Part shown: one piece after another, positions 12,600-24,870 of the stretch
Position numbering within the stretch: the first letter of the stretch is position 1
Layout of the letters: the number at the start of each line of letters is the position of its first letter
NCBI RefSeq assembly: GCF_026230105.1
Contig: NC_079474.1
Location: forward strand, 40,190,294 to 40,254,293
Source of the DNA: Diorhabda sublineata
Lineage: Eukaryota; Arthropoda; Insecta; Coleoptera; Chrysomelidae
Direction: 5' to 3'
DNA: 64,000 nt
Translations under genes and position numbers: made by a program
The notes under the pieces: model-generated
Database searches by the model: none
Told to the model about the DNA's origin: nothing
What the model saw: only the letters and a program-made list of their open reading frames with translations

Positions 12600-13610
12600 A
12601 TAAACTAACAGACTGGCTTAGTTTTACGTGAGAATTAGAAGAAGAAATTGATTTAGCAGTACCTTTAATAAATCAGGATCATCCAGATACAGAGATCGAA
12701 TTATTCGTTAAACAAATATAACAATACTCCTCTTTTTAGACAGATAACAAAAGGGAACAACTATCCACAAGAAATTAAAAACCTAATCTTTGAAAAGAGA
12801 AAACTAAATGAAGTCTAAATAATGCTATTCAGATATCACTAAGGGTAAAAATAAATCAATTACTACTTACCTAAATGAATTAACAAATGATGCCAGCACA
12901 GACTATTCGCAATGGAAAGTCTATTATACAAATACCACCAATTAGAATGGCACATGGGCAAAAAATAATTAAAAGAAGCTGATAGATTTGCAACATCTAC
13001 AGGACAGTATTCAGTCAAATGAAGGAGATGATAATATTGACCAAGGAACGGCAGAAGAAACAGAGATTCAGCTGACATCTCCTAAAGAAATTATAAAAGA
13101 GATTAGAGAAAACATAAATTCTTGAAAACCTTCCAAATTTGATCACATTACTGGTAAAGTCCTAAGGCAACTACCAAGAAAAGCAACAGTTACACTGATA
13201 CATCTAATTAATATGTAAAATCTAAAATATATAGCATTGATGTGGAAGGTATGATCCCTACAACCTAAAACCCGTTATAGAAAAGTATAATCTGATCCCA
13301 TCTCAACAGTTTGAGTTTAGAGAAAACCACTAAACGATCGATTAGGTCCACCAAATTACAAATGTAACAGAAAAGTCGCTAGCAGAAAAAAAGGCTCTTC
13401 CACAATATTTCTTGACGTGGCATTCGGTAAAGTTTAGCATAAAGAATTGAAATTTAAAATGATGATGTACTTACCTATACAGTGACACACAGACAAAGAA
13501 TTAAACAAGAGGAAGCCTACTATGAACTTGACACTTTAGATACCTTCGCAGACGATACTGCTATACTAGAAGTAGGAAATAATCATGTAGAAGCGAAAAA
13601 AAGATAGGGT
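12600..13610 (+). mobile_element. jockey-type LINE remnant, reverse transcriptase
   Basis: Broken plus-strand frames give KPSKFDHITGKVLRQLPRKA (about 13119-13178), then a palm segment resembling STIFLDVAFGKVWHKEL with the Asp of the first RT active-site box (about 13395-13450). A weak FADD-like ADDTAILE follows near 13548-13570. This order matches jockey-family reverse transcriptases. Many stops and indels show an old copy. Confidence 0.72.
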
Positions 13611-13614
13611 AAGA

Positions 13615-14110
13615 TGGGGGAATGGCGGTCAGTGGGCAATGCCGGTCACGTTAAAACCTTAAACTTCCAAATACATTCTGCTATTGCTACTAATGTTGCC
13701 ATCTTGTTTAAAAAATCAGGAATGTTTATTACAAATAATAGTCTCAAACACAAAAAGATCTGCATTATTTGCAAGAATTTACAATTGGAGCCAATGAACA
13801 TAAAGCAACAGATAATATATGATTTATCAGGATTTCAAAACATTTCTTAAGAAATTTCTATAAACACAATATCCTACATCTACCAATATTGGTCTGTTTA
13901 ATATTGGCATACACTGGATAAAAAAAAAGTGCAGTATTAAAAAAATGGTTATTATAATTTGTCTTATGTATTTAATTTTTCCTTTTTATTAAAAGGGGGA
14001 TGGCTAAGTCTCATTTAAACTGTAGCAAACTATATAGATATACTGAGCCTCCTATCACTTTATATATAACAACGCATGTTAATTCTGATAAATTTACAAT
14101 ATATAAATTT

Positions 14111-14113
<3 letters not shown>
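13615..14113. other. Unassigned spacer next to NPRL2 3' end
   Basis: A 78-codon open frame (13614-13850, plus) has no recognisable motif and no splice support. I see nothing else here apart from the adjoining TA repeat. Confidence 0.45.

Positions 14114-14158
<45 letters not shown>
14114..14158. repeat. (TA)n microsatellite
   Basis: About 22 TA units, some 45 bp beyond the NPRL2 stop codon. Confidence 0.95.
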
Positions 14159-14159
<1 letters not shown>

Positions 14160-14203
14160 TTATCTACAGCTATCACAGAAAATTATTCATAATAAGAATT
14201 AAT

Positions 14204-17200
14204 CTACTTCCATAATAACATAACATTATGATCCCTTTCCAATTGATCTTCTAGTTGTTGTGAAGCAACCCCAATGGAACAACAGAGTTCATCAAGACTC
14301 GACTCCCCAGAAAGACTTTTTTCTAATTCGTCAGGTTCGTCTGTTAAAAGCACAGGGTATTTATGAACTCTACGAATTATACCTTCTAAAACTCCAAATT
14401 GTACCAATTTCCTTTCGTTAATTCTTAGATTGGATGGATTGAATCTGATGCAGAGATCTCGTATAGTAGTCCCTCTAGTCATAGCTGCATATAAACGAAA
14501 CACATCTCTTACAGTCGGCAACTGACGTTTTGATTTTGTAACATAATTTAGACATTTACACTGAAAAAAATTATTGCATTAGATTAGTGCAAATCCAAAT
14601 CAATCTCCCAGAAGTTTGATTTAATATTTTGACCAATGTCATAAAACTGAAGATTCTCTATATTCCTAATTCCTCAAAAGAAAATAATTCAAAGTATCCT
14701 GTCACCAATCAATGTACAATTAGAAATTTAGATCCCATATTTTCAACTCATTTCTAGTTGAGAATAATATATTTATAAAATTATTGAAAATAGTTTATTA
14801 CACTGAAACTAATTAAGAGAATGCAGAAATTCAATATGATTAACTTGTAACTTCCCAAAAGCACAGAATAAAGAAAAGATGGAAACAGTTCCCCAAAGAG
14901 TTAACATAAACAAACTGAATGGAAAGAATTTAAAAAAAGTTACTACAAGAGTAATGAAGAAAGAGAATGTGGACTAATCCACCACGATAAACGGATTACT
15001 GAGTTCACATGAACAGCTTATACATCATTATATATCAACAAATTTTATCACCACACAATTCTGCCAATCTAACTAGGCTATATAAATCATTTTACCTGTA
15101 ACTCAAGGTTCTGTGCCATCATTTTCAATTTTGGAGTTGTACAATATACGTTTCCATATTGAAACAATGGTACTAAAGCAACAACTCCATAATATACCAA
15201 ATTCTGTATACAAGCTTTTACCAAATTATTCTGGACATCTGAGAGGGACGCTATCTTGGCAATATGATTAAATCCATCAATATAAGGAGTGACTTGTTGA
15301 GTAGTTAGATCCCATGGCTGTTCAGAAATTTCCTTGATAAATATAGGTACTTGATGATCCTTAACAGGTGATGGATCTAATCGTATTCTGCATACTTTTA
15401 AATGTGTTGTTGTTGCTCCCTCTATTAGAGCACATTCACCTACAAAAGATATTTTATTATTTCAAGACATCATCAAAAAAAAAGCACTGGATTTTAAACG
15501 CCCAGAATAGCCCCTTAGAAAAACTGAAATTCCACTGGAAACCAAAAATGAAGTAATGAAAAAAATACGATATTTCAGTCAATAAAAGAAAGCAATAAAT
15601 TTTAAAATAAATAATTCTTTGAGGACAAGTATAAGGAAGAAATAATAAAATATACATATATAGTTATTTTCACACATAAACAACTGAAATTCTTGAAAAT
15701 TCATATCATGAACTGATTAATAAATGCGTCAATGTCTAAAAACATGCACATTGTAAGTTCTTCCTAAAAGTTGATATCACTAGGGAAAAAATCCTGACCA
15801 TACATTGCAAATAGGCAGATGACAGTCTACAGCTGCAATGACCATCTATTAATATTATGTTCACGAAAATAAAAATAAAATGTTAAGAGAAAATAACTTG
15901 AAATACACTCCAACACTGGAGCAAAAATAAAACCCAGTTTATAAGGAGCGTTTATGAGCCTCATGGTCATATTATAGTCCGTTTGGGACCCCTCCCTCCC
16001 TGCAGCACATAGCCTAATGTTGCCTTTTCCATGAACCATCCCCCCTTCTCTTTGTCAAGTGGTTTTGTTTCACAATATTATGCTCAATGAACAATTTTCT
16101 AATGCATAGTATTAATAAATATTTAGTAATAAGTGATGAATCACCTTTAAAACACAATCTATTAACTGTGTTCCTTGGGCGTTACGAAAAATGCTCATAG
16201 TGATCTACAATGAATCAACAAAGATAAAACGATGAAGTCTTTCCATGTTATTATCAAACAGAGGTACTGAATGAATACATTGAAACAAATTGTATTAGTT
16301 CATACTACAACAACGTATTCGGTTGCTTTCCAGTCTGATTTCAGTAAAGGCCCTGGCAATGATTTTGACAATAAAAGAATTAATATAAAACAAATTTGTT
16401 ACTTATTAATTAGAGCTCCATTCTGTTGAACCACTTTTTCAAATCCAAAGCTGTAATTTGTCTACATGCTGTAGGACAGGATCCTGGAAAGTTTTTTTCA
16501 TATGCAGCACTAGCAGCAGATTCAATGTGATGTTCTCTTAAAAAGTAATCAATGCATCATGTTGTGTTTTATTTAAAACTTTCCTTCCTCCAGACCCAAC
16601 CTTTTAGCATAAGGTCCCGTCTTGTTCCCATAGCTTCTTCACTCTGGCTATAGTTCTCCCATTAAGACCTATATGAGTTGCCAGTCTTCTAATAGACCAG
16701 CCATCTTCCAATTTGGCAATAATGCTAGCTTTCTGAATTTCAGTTTACTTGGAAGGCATTAAAAAGACTTTTACTTCAACTGAACTCAAATTAATATTTG
16801 AATTACCTGTCACTAACAATGACAGTGCAATAAGGTAGGAACTCTGATTTAGGCAGGCAAAATGTATGCTTTTTCAGTGAACAGAAGTGTACTAAGATAA
16901 CAATAACAAATTTTTGCATATATACAATTAACAAATGTTCTAATTGATTTTATTTTTTTTGTAACATCTATTCTGTTGATAATTGATTAATATCATATTT
17001 TCATAACAAAAGAAGTAGAAGTAAAATGAAAGAATTACGTTTAAAATGTAACAAACCTTTTGTATTGAGTTCTTCTTTAACTTGAGCTAAAAGTGGTGCC
17101 AGTTTTGTACTAACTTTACCTTGTGATAAGAAACTACTTTCCATTTCTCTTGCTACTAAATAATCTGAAAATTTTTGGACAACTGATTCGTATTGTACAG

Positions 17201-17756
17201 TTCTAGCATCACTGTCACAGACAAAGCATAAATTAAAATGGAATGCATTTCTAACATATTTATCTTTATCATCTATACGAATGGGAAAACCAAGAATTTT
17301 ATAATTTTGAAGTGTCCTAAAAATGTTATGAATTTTAGGTTAACGATTTTCAGAATGAATAATATTCATAAAAATAGTCATTTCCATACATGTTTGATAA
17401 TATACAGTAAGCTTTTAATTGAATTATTTTTTTAGGGTATAGTCGATATAAAATATAAACTTAAAGTTTTAATTAAAGAAATTTTACCTACACTGTAATA
17501 ACACTTCTTTGTAATTCTGCTTTAGTTATAATATATACGCTAATACTATCAAACAGCTCTTTGGAAATAAAATTTTCTGGGTCCTACAAAAAACTTTTGT
17601 TATCTAAATATTTGGTGTGTTATTGATTTGAATTACTTGACACGATATTATAGGACCGGCAGTGTGATGGAATTCACAAAAAAATATACAACGAATGGGT
17701 CCATCAATTCTAATATTTTTTATACGTGTTTTTTTAAATTGTGTTTCAACATCCAT
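14204..17756 (-). CDS. NPRL2: GATOR1 complex protein NPRL2 (nitrogen permease regulator 2-like)
   Basis: Exons on the minus strand: 17637-17756, 17492-17583, 17057-17316, 15096-15439 and 14204-14560. All junctions are GT-AG and the phases fit, giving 390 aa (human about 380). The N-terminal longin-like part includes RCIFFCEFHHTAGPIISCQ and DPENFISKELFD. KYVRNAFHFNLCFVCD carries Arg93, aligned to the GAP arginine finger of human NPRL2 (Arg78). The central block has PWDLTTQQVTPYIDGF and QNLVYYGVVALVPLFQYGNV. The end has TTIRDLCIRFNPSNL, NERKLVQFGVLEGIIRR and MLLWK. With NPRL3 and DEPDC5 it forms GATOR1, the lysosomal GAP for RagA/B that restrains TORC1 when amino acids are scarce. The third intron (1.6 kb) holds a dead Tc1-like fragment. 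The ATG is the first in frame. Confidence 0.96.
16421..16765 (-). mobile_element. Tc1/mariner-like transposase N-terminal fragment in NPRL2 intron 3
   Basis: Minus-strand reading from 16760 gives MPSK-stop-TEIQKASIIAKL, a helix-turn-helix of the Tc1/IS630 type (EDGWSIRRLATHIGLNGRTI), then ALIDYFLREHHIESAASAAYE. Two stops interrupt it and no DDE part follows, so it is a truncated relic. The superfamily assignment rests on the HTH only. Confidence 0.55.
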
Positions 17757-19060
17757 TACAAATATGAAAATAAATTTCGTTCACAAAATATACTGAGATG
17801 ATATGTATTAAATTTTAAATTTAAATAAACGGGATAAACAAAAACATGATACGAATCTCATACATAACAAAATGATTTCGAAATTCTCCTGTCACTATCT
17901 CAGGTGCGTTTGACATTTATTAATTGAACTCACACCTGCTTCACATAGTGAATCCTACCTACACACACCATAGTGATCTCAATAATTTAAAAAAGTATGA
18001 GTAAACTACAGTTATTCATGTGACAGTAACCATATTTTAGGAAGTAAATATTTATCGTTTATTAACATATATAAAACTACCTATAGTTGTCATTAAAAAA
18101 GAAGAAGAGACATATTTGTCTGTGTATATAATCTATGCATATTTTGAGAATATTTTTGGGTGCATTCCACTAAGCACTCACGACAATCACGTTCACGACC
18201 ACGATCTTTCCGTTCCACTTAGCCTAGAGCGTTATAATCGTAAACCCAAGTGGAATTGATTATGAAGCGTTTTAAGCATTGAAATAAATATTAAGGAACG
18301 GCAAAACAGAAAAAATAAAGGGAAAGCTTTGAGAGGTTACATTATAATTTGTAAGTTATTGAATTTTTTAGTGGAGTCCTCAACTGTTTTATATTAAAGT
18401 GAAATAATAAGAACTCTTGCGACGATAGTGAAATATTTGGTGGTACGTCACAAGTTTTGAAAATTCTGCTAATTCTTTCAATGCACACTTCGACCTACTT
18501 CTTGAAAAGGGTCGTCGTGAACGTTAGTCTAGACGCCATGATTGACGTTCTAACCGCGACCACAACGATCGTAGTTGCTATATTGAATGTCCAAAAGAGT
18601 ATTTCAGGCACCGTTAACGCTTAGTGGAATACACCCGTAAAATGACATAGTAAAGAGAAATTCTGTCTGTAGTGCAGTAACAGGATTCAAATACCAGAAC
18701 TACATACTTTTTTGTGCCTCTACGTTGCTCGTTATCTGGTACATACCTACATACCTGGGTATGCTCTGTGTATTTAGGTATGGAAAACGTAGACAATTTG
18801 AGTACCTTAAGTAAAATCTGGTAAAAATGTTTACATACTCCACTGGATGAACGGGTGGCTGACATTGTCCAAATAGTGACAGATGGTGCATACAGCAAGT
18901 ATTTATATTTAATGTCAGTTTACTTTTCAAATTTTATTATTGTGTTTTTACTACGGGGTACAACGATGATGTCTGTGTGACTGAGAAAATAAAACAAAAG
19001 TTTTCTGATATTATATTACATGCAGTTTTTTAATTTTCTAATCATTTTTAAAGTGCTAAC
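17757..19060. promoter_or_regulatory. Divergent intergenic region between NPRL2 and GPKOW
   Basis: These 1.3 kb separate the two start codons, so both promoters should lie here. No TATA box or specific site stands out. A 479-bp MITE (18158-18636) takes up the middle, which probably leaves the core promoters within about 400 bp of each gene. That placement is inference. Confidence 0.5.
18158..18636. mobile_element. MITE with 18-bp terminal inverted repeats
   Basis: GGGTGCATTCCACTAAGC at 18158-18175 matches the reverse complement of 18619-18636 (GGGTGTATTCCACTAAGC) with one difference. The interior is GC-richer, with internal near-palindromes (CACGACAATCACGTTCACGACC), and has no coding content. 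The terminal GGG...CCC could suggest piggyBac-like ends, but I see no TTAA duplication, so the family is open. Confidence 0.75.
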
Positions 19061-21785
19061 ATGAATTCAGAGAAAAAAATCTCATTTGGCTTCAACAAAT
19101 TGTCTAAGAAACCACCAGCAATTAATAAACCTCAAGAAAAAACGGTTGACTATATAGTCTGTCTAGAAGAGCAATCTATAAAATTGAAGCAGTAAGTTTT
19201 TTTCAGTATCTTTATTTTTATGAAATGTGTATCATTCCTGTAGATTTTCTCAATTTACTTCATTATAGTGAACCAAAGGAAATCACAAAAACACCTTTGG
19301 TTATACCCTTGAAGGATAATCAAAAGGACCTTTTGGACAGAGTAAGAGATATAAAAGGAAAGCAAATAAATGTGTCGAAAGCTGTAAATGAGGAAGTGGA
19401 AGATACAAGGCCTGATTCAGAATTAACAATAGAAGAATTGGCCACAAGAGAAGTAATAAGAGGTTAGTATTAAGTTATTGTATTGTTTTGATACTTTTCT
19501 GAATGATTGCTGTTCTAGATGCCAAATTGAAATTACAACAGACTGATTCAAAACATAAAACATTTGTTGTTCCTATGAAAAATGAAAATGAACTTCCATT
19601 AGATGGTGAAAGAGAATCAACATTAACTGATTATGAAAATGTACCTGTCAATGACTTTGGTCTAGCAATGTTGCGTGGAATGGGCTGGAAAGAAGGAATT
19701 GGTATTGGAAAAAATCCTTTAAAGTATGTTAACACCTTTCTTAAACTAGTATTGATTTACCCCAAAACTTGTAAGCTCGAGTTAATTCAAGCACACTAAA
19801 CAGGCCAAACTGTGACACTCAGATAATTTGAGCGAGCGCCTTTGTATTTTATGCTGTTATAAGTTTTCACACTTGAATACACTCTACAATTGAAAATAAC
19901 AACGCGAAAACAAAAAAAAATCGTTTCATTGATATTTACCATTCACATGGAATTGTAAGCTATAACACTTATATCATATAGCATCAAAGTTCTACACCAA
20001 AAGAGAAGTTGAATCAGGAAACCTTTGAGGATGTGGATTGGATATTTCTGGTTTAAAAAAGTTCTAAATTGTGTTTTTTTACATAAAAAATGATATTTTT
20101 TGAATTTTTTTCCGATATATATTTGTTACCCATAACCACATTTCATTTTAGAGCTGCAGTAATGCAAGCACCAGAACTGAGACCCAAAGGTTTAGGTTTG
20201 GGTGCTAACCCAGCTAGTTCAGATCAGCATCAACCTGTCTGTGATAAAGAAGGTAAAGTTTTGATTCTAAAAAGAGGGAGCTATGCAAAAGTAGTGGCTG
20301 GAAGTAAAAAGGGAACTTATTGTGAGGTAAATATACAACTTCTATTGTTTTTGTTCCTTTTACATGGATGGTTCAAATATAAACAAGAATCTTGCTATAA
20401 AAATGTTTATTATTAAGTTACAGCGCTTAAATTTTTGACAATTTTTCTAGATAGTCTCCGTCACCCTCTACACTTTTTCCACCTAAATGGAAGCTTTTAA
20501 ATGCCTTTTTCATAAAAATTTCTTGCTTTGTGGTATAACCATACATGGACGAAGGTTTCTACCTCTGGATTGCTTTCGCTTTTTATTTTCTTCTATCTTC
20601 TTCCCAGACTGAAATATGGGAAATTTTGAGAATCAAAATGATTTTCGAAATTTCTTTTGACTCTGGGAAATCGATAGACCTCTGAAGTTTTTTTTTAATC
20701 AATTAGTATACTTTGAACTTCTTGTAAAAAAATCAACCTTTTTGCTTATAACTTATTCTTTGGTGAAAAATTGCCTCCGCCGACTGGGCTAATTGGGAAG
20801 TTTCAAATAGTTGTGTTTCGACCCTGATATTTGACAGAATATTTCATTCACTTCTTTACAACAGCACATTTAGAGACAAATTAAAGACTGCAACCCTCAT
20901 TGTATTCATCAACAGTTGAAGATATTGAGTTATACAGGGCAATATACTAAATATTTTTATTTGTTTATCATTTAATTGGAATAGATTATTTTTTTAGGTT
21001 CAAGGTTTAGATGATGAAGCAGGACGAGTGATAGTTAAAACTTCTCTTAAAAGTGAGATTTTGACTTTCAATGAATTTATGCTGGTACCAGTTACAAAAG
21101 AAGAATATTCCAAGAATTCCAAAGTGATAAGTAAGGCTACAAAATATATCAATGTATTATTAAATATGAATGTCAGTGTTTACCAGCCTCTTTAATTTAA
21201 ATGTTCTTTTCTGTTTTCTCTAGTAGTTCAAAATTGTTTGTACCTTTAAATATGTTATTGATTCATTTATTTTTAGATAGTGCAAAATTTGAGGAATATA
21301 AGGAAACTGAAAAAGTAAAAATTGAAGCACAAATAAAATCAGAGAAAAATGACGGATACTTTCAGAAATATGAAGAAAGCAATAAGGTTAGTAGGAAAGA
21401 ACCAAACAGAGAAAGAAATAATGATAAGTCTCAAGTAAAAACAGAGAGGTATTATTCAAGTGATGAAGTATATTCAGACGATTCCAAAAGTAGAAATAAA
21501 TTGGAAAGCAAATCTAAGAAATATAATAACTCCTCAGATTCTGATAGCGATGATAGAAGATCCAAAAGAATCCATAAAAGAAAAGACAAGAGGAGGCATA
21601 GGGATAAGAGTCGGTCTCCTAACAGGACAAAACATAAAAGTGGTAGAAAATCATCAAAAAATAAACAAAGACATAGGTCATCTTCAGAATCTGACTATGA
21701 AAGAAAAAAATCTAAATCAAGAAATAGAAATAGTAGTGATAGTGATAGTGATGACGATCGATACAAAAGAAAAAATAAGAGATAA
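19061..21785 (+). CDS. GPKOW: G-patch and KOW-motif protein GPKOW (Spp2/MOS2 family)
   Basis: Exons: 19061-19191, 19269-19462, 19519-19723, 20152-20326, 20998-21130 and 21277-21785, all GT-AG and in phase, giving 448 aa. The start MNSEKKISFGFNKLSKK matches the family N-terminus. A G-patch lies at about residues 153-185 (DFGLAMLRGMGWKEGIGIGK) and one KOW/SH3-like segment at about 208-265 (KRGSYAKVVAGSKKGTY to TFNEFMLVPVTKEEY). In the family the G-patch binds and activates the DEAH helicase DHX16/Prp2 in the spliceosome. The final exon encodes a charged, RS/RD-like tail (SSDSDSDD, RHRDKSRSPNR, RSSSESDYERKK). The C-terminal half with a second KOW found in vertebrate GPKOW is absent from this model. 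A polyadenylation-type AATAAATAAA lies near 21826. Confidence 0.93.
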
Positions 21786-22024
21786 CTTTCAGCTGTTGCA
21801 CAACTAATTCTCATTATATATACTTAAATAAATAAATTTTAAAATATTTCAACTAGTTTTAATTCTAATCAAATATTCTTTATCAACTTCATATTTTTGT
21901 AACATAGGTCAAATTTGTTGTATTGACTAGTAGATCATTGGAATAAAAAAGCACTTTTTTATTTCTTCTACTTTATTCAAAGCTTTCGTATATTGTATAA
22001 AATATAAAATCATTGAACAAAATT

Positions 22025-22710
22025 GAAAATTAATCTACATTCGGATGCTCCCCTTCAATATACTGCCCTTCCCTGCAACACACCTTGCCATACGTCTTCA
22101 TTGAAGTAGTGCTTCTAGTCTTCTTTGGTGAATGTCTTTCGGAGCCCTGCCGTTTCCATCAACTCAAATCTGGTCCCTTTCAAAGCAGATTTTATCTTCA
22201 GAAACAAAAAAAAGTTCCATGGTGCCAAACTGGAGTACAGTGAGTATTCGAGCACTGGAGTGTGCTTACTGGCCAAATACTGCTTCATAGATAGCGCATT
22301 ATGTTTTTTACGAATTCGTTCTCGCAGTGTTGCAAAAACTGACAAATAGTAAGTCTGGTTGACAGTCTGGCCCGCTGAAACCCATTCAGTCATCACGATA
22401 TCGTTAATGTCGAAAAAAACGATAAACATTGCCTTGAATTTTGATTTGCTCTCTTGGCCCTCACTAAAGCGCTTACACCACTAAAAAACACACGCACGAG
22501 ATAAAGAATTGTCCCCATAAGCCTCTTGCAACAATTTATAGCACTCAGCCAGAGTTTTTTTTCAATTTAACGAGAAGTTTGATATTGATACGTTCGTTTC
22601 AAACTGCTACTGCACAAATACTCGCTATTCGTTTCTCACCCCACCGGTCTAGGGCGCCCTTTAGGCGCGCAGTCTCGTTATTTATTACTCAGACCTTGTA
22701 TTATCACCTG
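22025..22710 (-). mobile_element. mariner-type transposon remnant, internally deleted
   Basis: The minus strand reads LLQEAYGDNSLSRACVF (about 22505-22560), then WCKRFSEGQESK. It jumps directly to a segment equal to late mariner DDE: VMTEWVSAGQTVNQTYYL, FLASKHTPVLEY-like text and FFLFLKIKSALKGTRFEL. The stretch between, including the first catalytic Asp, is deleted. The region where relatives read SPDLAPCDFFLF is here SSLAPWNFFLF, so the last catalytic Asp is Asn. The outer limits are uncertain; a GC-richer end near 22650-22707 may include the terminal repeat. Confidence 0.78.
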
Positions 22711-22953
22711 TCTCTCTACAACTTAAAGGTGCTTGTGGATAATTAATTGCATAGCAAATGACAACATTTATTAGCAAACCTTTCTAAGAATTTGTAATAG
22801 TAACCAATATATAGATAGATAAAAGGATGAAAATAGTGTTATGAAACATAAAAAATAGAGTACAGAAAATTCATATTATAATAATTGGAAATAAATAATA
22901 TACCTAATAATAATTTGTGATTCAATAGTTCAAAATATAATAACTGTTAGATT

Positions 22954-23838
22954 TTATGAATCTTTCATCACTTTTCTTCCCATGGATAAGGGAGTAAAAC
23001 CACTTTTACTTGGAGGTGGTGTTAATTTGCTTGTAATATACACAAATGGTTCATATAAGCTTGTCCGTTTCAAAGACGATGCAGCAAAATGTTTTATTTT
23101 TTCTCTCATACACCATTGATTGGCTTTACTTATTATCAATTCCATTTCTTCAGTCATTTCTTCTTTAAAATTATTACCAATAACAATAATTGTGACCTAA
23201 AAAAGTGGAAATTTTGTTTTGATTGATCATAAAAAACTTATTGTTCTAGAATAACTGTTCAATTGACAAAGAAGGATTTATTATTGCCATATATGTTCAA
23301 TTTTTTCTCACTTAAATTGATTTTCATTGGCCCATATTTTCTTTTTAACAAGAAACACTATGTAAATAATATATTTAACATTACAAAAGTCTTTTATGCA
23401 AGTAACAAAGCTTACCTCCTTCTTATCTTTATTTTTATCAATATCTTTCTTTATTGACATCAAAACATCCAGTGATATACTCTTACTTGTATCATAGACT
23501 AAGATATATCCATCTGCCATTATTAAATAATGCCTAGGTAATTGCTGATTAGTTGTACCATTTGCTGTGGAAATTTGTGAAAACTCTATGCCAGCAGTAT
23601 CATAAAATCTTATTTTTTCTCTCGTACCTTTATCAGATTCTATGTTAGCAACATAAATGTCTTCTATTGTCGGATGTAAATCCTAAAATAATACATAAAT
23701 AATATAAAATATAAACGATTGTAAAAGATTATTTATTACCATTCTTGTATTAGCATGTCCATATATAACTTGTTCTATAATTGAAGTTTTACCTACTCCT
23801 TTCATACCACAAACAACTACTTTCGAAATTTTTACCAT
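22954..23838 (-). CDS. NKIRAS: NF-kappa-B inhibitor-interacting Ras-like protein (kappaB-Ras)
   Basis: Exons: 23740-23838, 23416-23682 and 22954-23196, GT-AG and in phase, giving 202 aa (vertebrate members are about 190-200). The P-loop GMKGVGKTS is at residues 11-19. FYDTAGIEF sits where Ras has DTAGQE, so the catalytic Gln position is Ile65, in line with kappaB-Ras proteins, which lack normal GTPase residues. DGYILVYDTSKS, IDKNKDKKEVTIIVIG and EPFVYITSKLT are family signatures. The usual NKxD guanine-specificity motif reads NNFK (130-133), so G4 is degenerate. In vertebrates kappaB-Ras binds I-kappa-B beta and regulates Ral; the insect role is less clear. There is no C-terminal CAAX box. 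The gene is convergent with GPKOW. Confidence 0.93.
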
Positions 23839-24033
23839 TGTTGTTAATATTTTGTTTTGAAAGAGAACTGATGAAACATGTCTTAGTTCTTCTTCTGTTC
23901 TAAATCACAAATGTTGACAAACCTCAATACTTTCATCACTAATCGCTTTTCAATTTACTAAACTTTTTCTGCATAAAAACCATGAGCTCGACGATCTTGA
24001 ACTTGGCACACAAGAATCAGTTGAAGCAAAATC

Positions 24034-24270
24034 ATATATGTAAAACTTCTATATGGACAGTTTCTGTAAGTGGAAGCTGCTTCAACTAAGGAAGATAGAA
24101 TGACAACGATTTCTCTATCCCCCGAGGCTCCAGCTCGTTTCTGCGCATTCTCAAGCATGCCCAGTGTAGATAAAGTGTCTCGAACGAGAGAGAAAATAAA
24201 TATTGTCTACACCGTAACGTATGGACGTTTTTTCCCATACCAACTGTTCATATAGGAGTATTACATATAT
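24034..24270 (+). mobile_element. MITE copy A (about 237 bp)
   Basis: Its ends are imperfect inverted repeats of ATATATGTAATACTCCTATATGGACAG. The same element occurs in the opposite orientation at 24612-24870. The pair share the internal blocks ATGGGAAAAAACGT and CGTTCGAGACACTTTATC. It has no coding capacity. Confidence 0.82.
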
Positions 24271-24611
24271 AGGCAAAATTCGGTAGTTTTATGTGTCAAT
24301 TGTCAAATTTGAAAACATGTCACAAATTATTTGTTCATTTGTTGCCGTTCCTTAAATACAAGATACTTAATTAACTGGATAACTATACATTTTACTATAT
24401 ATACCTTGGTAAGCCTTTAACACTCTTCTTCATCAAGTAATAATGTATATTTCCAATTAGTCTCTGAATCCAATAATATAAGAAAATCTTGTTCTAAGTA
24501 AACAAAAATGTAAATCTAAATGAATTCGAAATAAATGCCAACATAACGTCAATCCTACAGTTTTTGTTTTAAGCACAATTTTGAAGCTCATGGAACCCAA
24601 AGATTTATCTG

Positions 24612-24870
24612 CATATATGTAATTCTCCTATATGGACAGTTCTTATGGGAAAAAACGTCTCTACGTTGCGGAACGGACAGTATTCATTTTATCTATCGTT
24701 CGAGACACTTTATCTATACTGCGCATGTTTCATGCGCGAAAAGATGCGCAGAACTAACTGAAGCGCTCGGAGGAGAGAGAGAGAGAGAGAAAACGATACA
24801 TTATTTGTTTCACTTAGTCGGAACAACTTCCACTTTTAGAAACTGTCCATATAGGAGTATTGCATTTATG
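24612..24870 (-). mobile_element. MITE copy B (about 259 bp), inverted relative to copy A
   Basis: It has the same terminal and internal sequences as copy A, reverse-complemented, with about 340 bp between them. It also contains a (GA)n run at about 24773-24790 that copy A shows only as a shorter counterpart. Length differences suggest independent decay after insertion or duplication. Confidence 0.82.
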
